Origin: an uncultured Lachnospiraceae bacterium | Lineage (GTDB): Bacteria; Bacillota; Clostridia; Lachnospirales; Lachnospiraceae | Direction of reading: 5' to 3' | Length of the DNA: 64,000 nucleotides | Assembly (NCBI GenBank): GCA_947384285.1 | Contig: CANDGI010000003.1 | Location: 79,745 to 143,744 of the forward strand | Part shown: positions 1 to 9,284 of the stretch, piece by piece | How the letters are laid out: each line of letters starts with the position of its first letter | How positions within the stretch are numbered: position 1 is the stretch's first letter | The notes under the pieces: model-generated | Database searches by the model: none | Told to the model about the DNA's origin: nothing | Seen by the model: the letters and a program-made list of their open reading frames with translations, nothing else | Made by a program: the position numbers and the translations under genes

Positions 1-328
1 AGCCTGTAATCAAAATAGGCAGAGAATGCCCCGGATACAATAATGCCGCCTTTGTCAATTGCAGCACCTGTTTTAGGCTGGAGTTACATCCAATCATGGC
101 ATAAAAGCATGAGCCTTCCTGTTCTTTTATCAAAGAATAATACACTGGCCTTCCGGCGGTTTTCTTTATCCTGCGCTCTTTTACCAATTCATTTAAAATT
201 CTGCTTAAGTTGGAACGCTGCATATTTAAAGCTTTGGAAAGTTCCTGTGTAGTAAAACAAAGGTCTTCAGAGTGTGATAACACTTGATTCTGCATATATT
301 CCAAAACAACATCCTTGCTTAGCTTCAC
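1..328 (-). CDS. LevR-type sigma-54-interacting regulator, N-terminal part (cut by window edge)
   Basis: Reading the minus strand from a GTG at 326-328 gives an open frame to the window edge, about 109 residues. AGGAGG at 335-340 sits six bases upstream, which fixes the start. Residues 1-65 look like a winged helix-turn-helix (ELSKALNMQRSNLSRILNEL). A stretch beginning near residue 75 (SLKQVLQLTKAALLYPG) then matches the opening of the AAA+ domain of LevR/LicR-like PTS operon regulators, just before their Walker A loop. It is the last gene of the PTS operon, 34 bases after the amidohydrolase. Such proteins normally carry PRD and PTS EIIA/EIIB-like domains that sense transport; these would lie outside the window. 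Seen: the HTH and the AAA start. Inferred: control of this operon. Confidence 0.8.
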   Translation of the reverse strand, partial: MKLSKDVVLEYMQNQVLSHSEDLCFTTQELSKALNMQRSNLSRILNELVKERRIKKTAGRPVYYSLIKEQEGSCFYAMIGCNSSLKQVLQLTKAALLYPGHSLPILITG

Positions 329-362
329 ACTATTCCTCCTCTGGCTTATTTTCTTTATGATA

Positions 363-1937
363 TCACTTTTTATAAATGATTAGATCCTCTACGATTGTTT
401 CCCGTACTTGAATATGTTCTAATTCTTCTTTTTTTACGAGGAACGGATCCTTTTCTAAGATTACAAAATTGGCTTTTTTACCTGTTTCTATGCTTCCTTT
501 TTCCGCTTCTTCCTGATACTGATATGCAGCATATATGGTGACAGCCTTTAAGGCTTCCATAACACTCACTTTTTGATTTTCTGCCAGCGAAACGCCGTTT
601 CTCGTAATACGGTTAACTGCACAGCTGATTGTTTTCATAACGTCCGGAGCCAATACCGGCGTATCCTGATGGAATGTGTAACGAATACCAGCACGCACGG
701 CGTCTTTTACCGGAGAAATTCTGGAACCTCTGCCTCCGCCTAAGTTTGCCAGGTGAATATCTCCCCAATAATAGGTGTGGGCTGCGAAAAAACTTGGGAT
801 CATCTCTATCTCCTTCATTTTCACAAGCTCTTCATTCCTCACAAGCTGTGCATGGATCATGACAGGACGATAAGAGTTCTCCCATGCATGATCCTGCATT
901 ACTTTATGAAATTGTGCAACATATTGTTCTCCTGCTGCATCTCCATTGCAGTGAGCTAACAATTGTGCATGGTCCTGCAATGCTTCTTCGATAAGCTCAT
1001 ATACATGTTCATCGCTGTGAATGGGATATCCTTTTTCCTGCGAACCTTCATATGGTTCTTTTAACCATGCCGTTTTCCCCTGGGGAGAGCCGTCCAGAAA
1101 AATTTTATATCCCCCCAAACGGAAACGGTTATGATAGGCATAATCCTCTTTATTCTCCTGGTACAATTTGCGGCTGTTCTCTAAATCCACATAGCCGACA
1201 ACATCTATTTTAAACAGCCCTTCCCGGGCAAACATTTTCAGCAGAGGATATAAACCTTCTACCACCATGCCGTCCTGTATGGTGGTAATGCCATAGCGCG
1301 CATATAAATCCTGGGCAAGCAGAACATTCTTTTTCATCGTTTCCAGGTCAAAAGAAGAAATCGATTTCTGAAAATTGATAAACGCATTCTCTTCCAGATA
1401 GCCGTTCAATTCACCTGTATCTTCAAATCTTCCATACCGGCCGCCTTGGGGATTTTGCACATTCTTCGCTATGTTTTGTTTTTCAAGGCCGCAGGTATTC
1501 ACAACTCCCATATGATTCGAAACATGTACAATTAAAATCGGATGATCGTTTCCTATCCGATCCAGTATCTCTCGATTGGGATGTTCTTTTTCCTCCAAAA
1601 AGTTATGATCGTAATTAACTCCTGTAACCCATTTCCCTTTAGGAATTTCTCTCGACTGGATAAACTGACCCATAATCTCCACAATTTCATCAAAGTTCTC
1701 CGCATTGGATAAGTCGCACTGCCCGAAAGAATTGGCGCACCCTGTAAAATGCGAATGCCCGTCAATAAAACCTGGAAGCATAGTACACCCTCCTAAGTCA
1801 TGCAGTTCCCCTGCCCAGTTGGCTGGCTTGGTTTCATAGACTTCCGCGATTCTTCCATCTTCCACTGCCACCGCTTCCGCTTTCGGCATTTTCTCATCCA
1901 TGGTGTAAATCGTTCCGTTGCAATATAATTTTTTCAT
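363..1937 (-). CDS. YtcJ-like amidohydrolase (amidohydrolase 3 family)
   Basis: A 524-residue metal-dependent hydrolase of the YtcJ type. The metal-binding H-x-H is visible as GFIDGHSHF (H61 and H63). Later metal or active-site segments are LLAHCNGDAA, PVMIHAQLV and FHQDTPV, followed by the usual C-terminal KKANFVILEKDPF return to the beta-sandwich. No signal peptide is present, so it is cytosolic. GAGGTG lies about seven bases upstream of the ATG, and the gene follows the YitT gene by 14 bases, so it is part of the PTS operon. The family acts on amides, carbamates and cyclic imides; the substrate cannot be read from sequence. Its place beside sugar phosphate hydrolases suggests it acts on an acylated or N-substituted moiety of the imported compound, which is inference. 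Confidence 0.88.
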   Translation of the reverse strand: MKKLYCNGTIYTMDEKMPKAEAVAVEDGRIAEVYETKPANWAGELHDLGGCTMLPGFIDGHSHFTGCANSFGQCDLSNAENFDEIVEIMGQFIQSREIPKGKWVTGVNYDHNFLEEKEHPNREILDRIGNDHPILIVHVSNHMGVVNTCGLEKQNIAKNVQNPQGGRYGRFEDTGELNGYLEENAFINFQKSISSFDLETMKKNVLLAQDLYARYGITTIQDGMVVEGLYPLLKMFAREGLFKIDVVGYVDLENSRKLYQENKEDYAYHNRFRLGGYKIFLDGSPQGKTAWLKEPYEGSQEKGYPIHSDEHVYELIEEALQDHAQLLAHCNGDAAGEQYVAQFHKVMQDHAWENSYRPVMIHAQLVRNEELVKMKEIEMIPSFFAAHTYYWGDIHLANLGGGRGSRISPVKDAVRAGIRYTFHQDTPVLAPDVMKTISCAVNRITRNGVSLAENQKVSVMEALKAVTIYAAYQYQEEAEKGSIETGKKANFVILEKDPFLVKKEELEHIQVRETIVEDLIIYKK

Positions 1938-1951
1938 TGGGCTTCACCTCA

Positions 1952-2800
1952 TTATAATCTTACTTCAAAATTACCTAATACCTGATCCTGTTCTGTCACA
2001 ATCACAAAAGCGTCCGGATCCTTCTGTTTCAGACTTTCCTGTAAAATCCGCACTTCATATTTCGACAAAACACTGTAAAAAACATAGGTATTGCTCTCTG
2101 TATAGCCGCCTGTTCCTTTCCAGTATGTCACCCCTCTGTTAAGTTCATGCAAAATCATCTCACATACCGCCTTATTTTTTGAAAAAATAAGTACACTGGT
2201 GTTGATATGCTGCAGGTGTGTCTTATCAATGGAAAAGGAATACACCATGGAATAGAAAATCGAATACAGCGCCACCGGAAGTTCAAACAAAACTGCACAC
2301 ATAGCATAAATGATCGCATTGACAATCAGCGTAAATCTTCCGACACTGAAATCCTTGCTTTTTTTGGTAAAATACAGCCCCAATATATCCAGGCCACCTC
2401 CGGAGCCTCCGGCTTTTAATGTAATTCCAACACCTGCCCCTGCCAAAATCCCGCCTATCAGACAGGATACTGCGTATTCTCCTAAAATCGGCTCCGCAGG
2501 AATCGGAAGATAGGTAAAGATTATCGTCTGGGTAACCAGACTAAACAGTGTTTTTAAAAACAGTGAGCGGCCAAAAGAGAAAAAGGCCAGCAGCAACAGC
2601 GGTATATTTAGCAGAAAATTTAAAATACCCGCAATATCAAATCCTACATCCAAGTCCAGCAACGTTCGAATAATCTGTGAAATGCCAACCGTACCTCCAT
2701 TATACAGTCCGGCTGGCACGATAAACCAGTTTAACCCTGCACAGAACAAAAAGGAGCCTGCCAGAATGGTCAGGTAACTTTTTATTTGTTCATTTTTCAT
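1952..2800 (-). CDS. YitT family membrane protein (DUF161 plus DUF2179)
   Basis: A 282-residue protein with five or so hydrophobic segments in the first 200 residues (for example SYLTILAGSFLFCAGLNWF and GGILAGAGVGITLKAGG), followed by a soluble C-terminal domain of the DUF2179 type (residues 205-282, VTYWKGTGGYTESNTYVFY). The glycine-rich KAGGSGGGLDILGLY loop is typical of YitT proteins. Molecular function is unknown for the family; some members are linked to transport. It begins two bases after the GH1 stop codon with no clear ribosome binding site, so it is probably translationally coupled. Placement within a PTS operon is seen; a role in exporting or importing a by-product would be guesswork. 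Confidence 0.9.
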   Translation of the reverse strand: MKNEQIKSYLTILAGSFLFCAGLNWFIVPAGLYNGGTVGISQIIRTLLDLDVGFDIAGILNFLLNIPLLLLAFFSFGRSLFLKTLFSLVTQTIIFTYLPIPAEPILGEYAVSCLIGGILAGAGVGITLKAGGSGGGLDILGLYFTKKSKDFSVGRFTLIVNAIIYAMCAVLFELPVALYSIFYSMVYSFSIDKTHLQHINTSVLIFSKNKAVCEMILHELNRGVTYWKGTGGYTESNTYVFYSVLSKYEVRILQESLKQKDPDAFVIVTEQDQVLGNFEVRL

Positions 2801-2802
2801 AA

Positions 2803-4281
<1,479 letters not shown>

Positions 4282-5466
4282 CTATTTTTCTAAAAATTCA
4301 ACCAAATCCCCGTCATATACAAGCTCCATCATCTGGTATTCCTCTTCATCCAAATGACCGATGCGGTTTCTTGTGCCATCGTTTACGATAGGAATTTTTA
4401 CAATCTGAATTTCGCCGGCATAATGTTTATAGTTATCGTTCACAACTACAACATCCCCTGTTTCAAACATTTCTTTATCATATGGACGGGGTGCCAGAAC
4501 TTCATCTGGCTTACTGTATTTAAAACGGGAAATTCTTGTACGCCAAATCCATTCCGAGCTGTCACCCATTTCCAGATGAGGGAAGAAATCAAACAATACT
4601 TCTTTTTCTTTTTCTGTGGCTTCCGGATCTAAGGTTACACGCAGCTTCTTGATGGGTTTATCTAAGCTGATCACTCCATGTTCCACTAACATCTTTAATG
4701 TAGGATCCATTTCCCCTGACATCTTTTCATTTTCTTTTAATACTTCCTGCAGCTTCTTAAATTCTTCTTCGCTTGCGAAGGCATTTCCAATCAAAATATC
4801 ATCTACGTCTCCTGTTGCCAGCATCATTCTCGCCTGTAAATCAATTGGCAGCATGCGCAGCTTTTCTACGGTTGGAAGGCCGCATACTGCATCCCACACG
4901 CCATGTGTATTTTCTGCCGTAGAAGAAATAAAAGCGCCAATTCTTAAATCCCTTGACAATGCTTTCAGTTCTTTATTTTTTGCGACGAATTTATTCCATT
5001 TCATTGCCGTATATCTCTGCGGATAGAAATTATGGCATACTAAGAAATTTTTTGTATCGATTCCGCAATCCATCAGACCTTTTACGATTTCCGAGGTGTT
5101 ATTGAATTCAATGGTAATGCCGTGGGTATTGCGCACTAATTCTGCGTCGCTCTCCGGTCCAAAACTTAAATCCATACGCAGAATATCAACATCGATGCTT
5201 TTGAATACACTTAAATCATCTGGTGCCGCGCCCATTTTTTCAAAACACATTGGATTTACATCCAAAGACACCTTCATGTTATTTTTATGTGCCGCAACGA
5301 TGAGTTTTCTAAAATATTCCAAAACTTCTTCTTTTGTGCCCTCCACTGAAAACATACTGGAGAATACTCTGGACACGCCATAGCGTCCTGCCAGTTCAAA
5401 ATATGCTTCAATTTCTTCCAGCGGTTTTAAATCCGGATATACGGAAATTCCTAATTCATGTTTCAT
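4282..5466 (-). CDS. MupG/DUF871 family protein, probable 6-phospho-glycosidase-like hydrolase
   Basis: A 394-residue TIM-barrel protein of the DUF871 (MupG) family. Staphylococcus aureus MupG is a 6-phospho-N-acetylmuramidase that splits PTS-imported MurNAc-6P-GlcNAc, so a phosphoglycosidase role is plausible here. Barrel strands are visible (GISVYPDL, VSLDVNPMCF, DILRMDLSFG, ITIEFNNTS, LVCHNFYPQ), as is the small C-terminal beta domain from about residue 270 (KKLRVTLDPEATE, GDVVVVNDNY). AAAGGAG about nine bases before the ATG at 5464-5466 decides the start over an upstream in-frame codon at 5493. An 89-base gap with a hairpin separates it from the EIIC gene. Whether the real substrate is muropeptide-derived is not shown by sequence. 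Confidence 0.88.
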   Translation of the reverse strand: MKHELGISVYPDLKPLEEIEAYFELAGRYGVSRVFSSMFSVEGTKEEVLEYFRKLIVAAHKNNMKVSLDVNPMCFEKMGAAPDDLSVFKSIDVDILRMDLSFGPESDAELVRNTHGITIEFNNTSEIVKGLMDCGIDTKNFLVCHNFYPQRYTAMKWNKFVAKNKELKALSRDLRIGAFISSTAENTHGVWDAVCGLPTVEKLRMLPIDLQARMMLATGDVDDILIGNAFASEEEFKKLQEVLKENEKMSGEMDPTLKMLVEHGVISLDKPIKKLRVTLDPEATEKEKEVLFDFFPHLEMGDSSEWIWRTRISRFKYSKPDEVLAPRPYDKEMFETGDVVVVNDNYKHYAGEIQIVKIPIVNDGTRNRIGHLDEEEYQMMELVYDGDLVEFLEK

Positions 5467-5511
5467 ATGTTTGTTCTCCTTTGTTATATACAAAAAGTTT
5501 TCATTTTACCT

Positions 5512-5549
5512 GATAGTCCCTTTTACACCCATAGGTAAAAGAGACTATC
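5512..5549 (-). promoter_or_regulatory. Intercistronic hairpin between EIIC and the MupG-like gene
   Basis: GATAGTCCCTTTTAC at 5512-5526 pairs with GTAAAAGAGACTATC at 5535-5549: 15 bp with one mismatch and an eight-base loop. No U-tract follows on the minus strand, so it is more likely an mRNA processing or stability element, or a weak attenuator, than a full terminator. It would separate expression of the transporter genes from the hydrolase genes. Confidence 0.6.
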
Positions 5550-5555
5550 CATTTT

Positions 5556-6881
5556 TTATTTTCCTTTTGCCGCTGATTCAGCTTCTTCTTCTGCTTTTTC
5601 TTTCTCAAGGCATTGCTTTTCATAAATTTTGAAGAATGGGTAATAGACTAAATACACAACCGGGAACATCAAAAGTACGAATACAATATTGCGCCAATCC
5701 AGCGAAGTCATGAAGTTTGCAATACCTACCGGAAGTGTAGTCATAATTAAGATCTGCGGCAACGCTATCAGATGAAATGTATATGCGAAATACATAAATC
5801 CCATAACTACCAAAGAGTTCAATGCAAATGGAATGAGCAGAATCGGGTTATACATAATCGGGAAACCAAAAATTGCAGGTTCGTTGATGTTGAATAAGCC
5901 CGGAACAAACGAAGCTTTCGCAACTGCGCTAATCTGTTTCGATTTGCTCTTTAATCCCATAATACATAAAGGCAGCGTATTGCCGGAACCTCCCAGCACA
6001 CTTATACTTCCATATAAGAAGATCGGGTTAAATACCAATGGCTGTCCTGCTGCCGCTAATTCTGCATTTGTCGCATATGCGGCGATATAGATCGGCATAA
6101 TGGCAGTGAAAACAACGCTCCCGCCATGAATACCGAAGAACCAGCTCAAGCTGAATACAATAATAATTACGATCATTCCAAGCGGAGACACCAGATAAGA
6201 CAATGGTGTTGCGATAGCTGTTGTAATCATTGTACCAAGTGTCAGCGCACCGCCTGAGAATTGAGAAATCAGCTGTGCCAGACCATACCAGACTAAAATG
6301 TTAATACCTGATGGAATAATCGAGTTAAAGCTGTTCAAAATACCTTCAGGAACAACATCCGGCATGCGGATCTGCCACTTATGATCAATCGCAAACTTTG
6401 TAATACGCACGGAAATTAAACCGATAAGGATTGCGACGAAAATTCCGTTTGCGCCTAAAGAACCGACATTTAAAGCACGAATTGACTGTCCTGTTTCAGT
6501 CGTTGTAGAAATGATCGGTGAACATACCAGGATAAAGCATACCATAGATGTAAACCCGGACTGGATTAACGCTTTTAAGCCAAGACGTTTCGCATACGTA
6601 TAGGCCAATGTAAAGGACATAAACAATCCCAACAAGCCCATTGTAAGTTCATATGGCATGTACAGTATGTCATACAACGTATCCCCGGATTTCCATCCGA
6701 ATGCCAGGCCGCCGATAGCGCAGATAATCTGAACAACGGCACCGATCATGATAAGCCCCATTGTTCCTCCCATACCCTGGCTAATTGTTCCGAACACAGG
6801 ACTTTGAGATAATTTCATACTAACTTCCTGAATTTTTTTCATAAATCCGCTATTCGCGAATTGTTCTAACTTGCTGTTCAC
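5556..6881 (-). CDS. PTS lactose/cellobiose-type EIIC permease
   Basis: A 441-residue membrane permease with about ten hydrophobic segments, the EIIC channel of a cellobiose/lactose-family phosphotransferase system. The substrate-site segment FNINEPAIFGFPIMYNP and the loop GGSGNTLPLCIM are diagnostic of the Lac/Cel EIIC family. The start is a GTG at 6879-6881, with AGGAGG nine bases upstream. It lies between the EIIB gene and the MupG-like gene. The acidic and lysine-rich C-terminal tail is cytoplasmic. The family carries beta-linked disaccharides (cellobiose, chitobiose, lactose and relatives) and phosphorylates them at C6 during import. The neighbouring phospho-glycosidases agree, but do not identify the sugar. 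Confidence 0.94.
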   Translation of the reverse strand: MNSKLEQFANSGFMKKIQEVSMKLSQSPVFGTISQGMGGTMGLIMIGAVVQIICAIGGLAFGWKSGDTLYDILYMPYELTMGLLGLFMSFTLAYTYAKRLGLKALIQSGFTSMVCFILVCSPIISTTTETGQSIRALNVGSLGANGIFVAILIGLISVRITKFAIDHKWQIRMPDVVPEGILNSFNSIIPSGINILVWYGLAQLISQFSGGALTLGTMITTAIATPLSYLVSPLGMIVIIIVFSLSWFFGIHGGSVVFTAIMPIYIAAYATNAELAAAGQPLVFNPIFLYGSISVLGGSGNTLPLCIMGLKSKSKQISAVAKASFVPGLFNINEPAIFGFPIMYNPILLIPFALNSLVVMGFMYFAYTFHLIALPQILIMTTLPVGIANFMTSLDWRNIVFVLLMFPVVYLVYYPFFKIYEKQCLEKEKAEEEAESAAKGK

Positions 6882-6904
6882 TTCCTCTTTCCTCCTGTGA
6901 CAAA

Positions 6905-7213
6905 TTATTTCCCCGTAAGCTCATGGGCTAATGCCATAATCTTATCTGCATTGCCAACTGCATAATCCAATGAAGGAATCGCCGCTGCAGGGATAGATAA
7001 TATTCCCTTTAATTCATCTAAACGATAAGATACCTGAGGACCAATTAAGACACAGTCATAATCTTTTTGATATGCATCAACGTTGCCTGTAATATCACCT
7101 ATCGGAACTGCGTTGATTGTCAATTCTTCTCCAGCGCCTGCACAATACTTTTCCATTTTTTTCATTAAAATACTTGTTGATAAACCTGCGCCGCATGCCA
7201 ATAAAATCTTCAT
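6905..7213 (-). CDS. PTS lactose/cellobiose-type EIIB
   Basis: A 102-residue cytosolic EIIB domain that passes phosphate from EIIA to the sugar. The phosphocysteine is C7 in MKILLACGAGLSTSIL, the classical EIIB loop. A longer frame runs upstream to 7270, but GGGAGG about seven bases before the ATG at 7211-7213 and the family length both support this start. It lies 19 bases after the EIIA gene and 23 bases before EIIC, so A, B and C are separate polypeptides in the order A-B-C. Confidence 0.95.
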   Translation of the reverse strand: MKILLACGAGLSTSILMKKMEKYCAGAGEELTINAVPIGDITGNVDAYQKDYDCVLIGPQVSYRLDELKGILSIPAAAIPSLDYAVGNADKIMALAHELTGK

Positions 7214-7232
7214 TCTTTTTTCCTCCCTATGT

Positions 7233-7541
7233 TTACTTTTTAAATTCTTTATACATCTGAACCATTTCACCTATTAGTTCCTGCGCTAACATACTTGTCA
7301 TTAAATGGTCTTGTGAATGAACCAATAAAACATTGATTTCTGGTTTTTCACCGTTTGCCTCCGCAACAAGCAGTTCCGTCTGAGCATTATGCGCCTCAAT
7401 GGCAGCTTCTTTGCTTTCCTGCATCAGACGGTCAGCTTCTTCAAAATTCAATTTCTTTGCTGCCTGTAATGCTTGGAACGCCATTGTCCTTGCGTCGCCT
7501 GAATGAGCAATTAGATTCATTGCAATTACTTCTGTATCCAT
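7233..7541 (-). CDS. PTS lactose/cellobiose-type EIIA
   Basis: A 102-residue all-helical EIIA protein, first gene of the operon. The phospho-accepting histidine is H75 and the conserved metal-binding aspartate is D78 in LLVHSQDHLMT. The early MNLIAHSGDARTMA helix is also typical of the family, which forms trimers. The AGGAGG-like GGAGGG precedes the ATG. Only a sigma-A-type promoter is seen upstream, no obvious -12/-24 element, although the last gene of the operon encodes a sigma-54-type regulator. Confidence 0.95.
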   Translation of the reverse strand: MDTEVIAMNLIAHSGDARTMAFQALQAAKKLNFEEADRLMQESKEAAIEAHNAQTELLVAEANGEKPEINVLLVHSQDHLMTSMLAQELIGEMVQMYKEFKK

Positions 7542-7576
7542 GTTTTCCCTCCTTGTGTGTTTTACTTTGTATCCTC

Positions 7577-7604
7577 ATTATAGTAACAACAGTCACAAAT
7601 ACAA
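7577..7604 (-). promoter_or_regulatory. Probable sigma-A promoter of the PTS operon
   Basis: On the minus strand TTGTAT (7599-7604) and a perfect TATAAT (7577-7582) are 16 bases apart, about 36 bases before the EIIA start codon. The -10 is consensus and the -35 moderate. No TGGCA-N-TTGCA pair is seen in the 200 bases upstream. Confidence 0.6.
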
Positions 7605-7994
7605 AACTGGTTTTTTTGTAAAAATTGCTGAATTTTATACACTAAATATAGAAAACATACATAAATCGTATATTTTTATACATAGAGCCTATATTCTTCT
7701 GTGTGTTTTGCCTGTTTTTTTTATTTTATCATAAAACATATCTGTATATTCTGCCATAAATTTTATACAGAAGAATAAAAAAAGATACACAATATTTCTA
7801 TCTATTTCCAATCTACAGATAAAGGCATCGCTTCGAAAATACTTCAGCAGCCTCTGCCCCTCTTTTTCTTTCACCAGCAATTCCTCTGCCCTGCTGATGC
7901 CATCCGCCTGGTATGCTTGTCCCATGCAACCATTGCGGGGCTTGGCGTTCTGATTGAAAAATCCAAGTTATATTTGGACAGTTCCTGACATAAA

Positions 7995-8095
7995 AAGGGC
8001 TGCCGGAAAATGGCAATTTTCCACAAGATATAACTATGAATCGTCGAGTTTCATAATCATATCTTGTGTACAAACTTCATTTTCCGGCAGCCCTT
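7995..8095. repeat. Family A hairpin repeat, copy 1 (nested palindrome)
   Basis: An almost complete 101-base fold. The outer arms are AAGGGCTGCCGGAAAATG (7995-8012) and its exact complement at 8078-8095. The inner arms are CACAAGATAT (8022-8031) and ATATCTTGTG (8059-8068), with TATGAA/TTCATA at the tip. A shorter, diverged relative lies at 58532-58597 and shares the CCGGAAAATG arm. It sits in a 746-base gap (7542-8287) without a convincing gene; the short frames crossing it are judged products of the repeat. Confidence 0.8.
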
Positions 8096-8131
8096 CGATG
8101 ATGCTTCTGGACTGGCAGGTTTTTTGTCTTT

Positions 8132-8209
8132 GGATGCGGACGGAACTACCGGATTGCCCTTTGACACACAAACCAAGCAAAGGGTCATCCTGCCTTGTCT
8201 TCCGTATCC
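8132..8209. repeat. Family B repeat, paired inverted copies
   Basis: The left arm 8132-8163 (GGATGCGGACGGAA then a diverged core and CCCTTTG) and the right arm 8178-8209 (CAAAGGGTCATCCTGCC then TTCCGTATCC) are inverted copies of a 32-base unit around a 14-base centre. The same unit recurs at 22890-22982 as a pair and singly at 29530-29567 and 43350-43387. It may also act as a terminator beyond fthC. Confidence 0.75.
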
Positions 8210-8287
8210 CATATATAAAAACTCCGCTGTAATGCTAGAACCTCTCTTTCTGCTGTTATTCCATCCTTAGAAACTTTGCTTCCATCA

Positions 8288-8338
8288 CTATGCCATCCAT
8301 AGAAATCCCTCCTCTGTGGCTATGCCATCCATAGAAAT
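8288..8338. repeat. Direct repeat over the fthC stop codon
   Basis: The 19-base word CTATGCCATCCATAGAAAT occurs at 8288-8306 and 8320-8338, a period of 32 bases. Because 32 is not a multiple of three, the second copy is read in a different frame (SMDGIA versus FLWMA) and supplies the stop codon. Confidence 0.9.
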
Positions 8339-8842
8339 ATCATGCACTTCCGTTTCCAGTTCTTTCACAAGCTGAATGGCGTAAGCCGTTCCTATTTTCA
8401 TGTATTGGGGATGTCTGGCAAGATAGCGGTCATAATATCCGCCGCCGTAGCCAATCCTGTTCCCCTTAGCATCAAAGCCCAGGCCTGGCACAAATACCAG
8501 GGCATTTTGCCCTGCCAGCAGTTTTCCTCCTACAGGCTCCATAACATGAAAGCTCCCCTCCTGAAAGTCTTCCAGGGAAGCAATTTCATAAAATTCCATG
8601 TTTTTTCCTTCCACCCTTGGAAATGCCGCCTTTTTTCCTGCATCAAGCGCTTTCTGGGCCAGAGGCAGAAGATTTACTTCTTTTCCCAGGGGATAATAAA
8701 AACAGAGCGTTTCCGCTTGCAGAAATATGGTCTGCCTGCTTATTTTTTGGCAGATTTCTTCTGATAATTTCTGCGCCTGTTTACAGGTAAGGCTCTCCCT
8801 CTCCTGCTTTTGCCTGATCCTAATCTGCTTCTTTGTTTCCAT
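8288..8842 (-). CDS. fthC: 5-formyltetrahydrofolate cyclo-ligase
   Basis: A 184-residue enzyme that converts 5-formyl-THF to 5,10-methenyl-THF using ATP, recycling a folate dead end. The substrate loop RIGYGGGYYDRYLA near residue 135 and the basic N-terminus KKQIRIRQKQERE, which includes the ATP-binding lysine/arginine pair, are family hallmarks. The ATG at 8840-8842 gives the normal family N-terminus; an alternative in-frame ATG at 8872 would add ten residues. Either way it overlaps the end of the UPF0291 gene (stop at 8820). The C-terminus FLWMA comes from a short direct repeat that places a new stop codon, so the last residues differ from typical family ends. Confidence 0.93.
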   Translation of the reverse strand: METKKQIRIRQKQERESLTCKQAQKLSEEICQKISRQTIFLQAETLCFYYPLGKEVNLLPLAQKALDAGKKAAFPRVEGKNMEFYEIASLEDFQEGSFHVMEPVGGKLLAGQNALVFVPGLGFDAKGNRIGYGGGYYDRYLARHPQYMKIGTAYAIQLVKELETEVHDISMDGIATEEGFLWMA

Positions 8843-9041
8843 ATTTTTCACCCAGGTTTTCTGTGGTTCCATCTGGGTTTACCACGTCAATATTGTCAAG
8901 CTGCGCCCGAAGGTTTCTTCTGATATTTGCAATATACTCTTTCCGCAGAAGATCCTGTTCCTTCTTTTCGGCTTCTGTCAGCCCTTCGGCTTTTGATTTT
9001 CTGGCAAGTACATTGATTCTGTCTATTTTACTCTGTTCCAT
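8820..9041 (-). CDS. UPF0291/DUF896 family protein (YnzC-like)
   Basis: A 73-residue basic, helical protein of the UPF0291 family. The pattern KIDRINVLARKSKAEGLTEAEKKEQDLLRKEY is spread over residues 4-36 and is characteristic. GGAGG is five bases before the ATG at 9039-9041, so the slightly longer frame from a TTG is not needed. Bacillus YnzC belongs to the same family and its gene is SOS-associated there; the molecular function is unknown. The 3' end overlaps fthC by 23 bases, suggesting coupled translation. Confidence 0.9.
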   Translation of the reverse strand: MEQSKIDRINVLARKSKAEGLTEAEKKEQDLLRKEYIANIRRNLRAQLDNIDVVNPDGTTENLGEKYGNKEAD

Positions 9042-9284
9042 AATTTCCTCCAATCTTCTATATTGTGTGAATATTTTATGATTATTTTCCTTTCATAAAA
9101 ACATTTTGTTTCTATTTGCTAAATTTTATAAAAGAGACAATAAACTGCCTCCCCCATCTAATCACCTCTCAATTCATCTTTTAAATCTTTTGCCATCTAT
9201 AAACTGCAAATAGTCATCGCTCGTCCCAGAAAGTACTTAAATCAAAGAGAAGGTATATTTCAACCTTTTCATATCATGCAGCTC

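Noticed and set aside
7885-7910. GG-N10-GC (TGGCAT...GGGCA) as a sigma-54 promoter for the PTS operon
   Set aside because: The -12 half is poor and it lies about 350 bases from the first gene.
7689-8073. Short frames of 78 and 86 codons in the gap before fthC
   Set aside because: They overlap each other and cross the family A palindrome; there is no family match and no good start signal.
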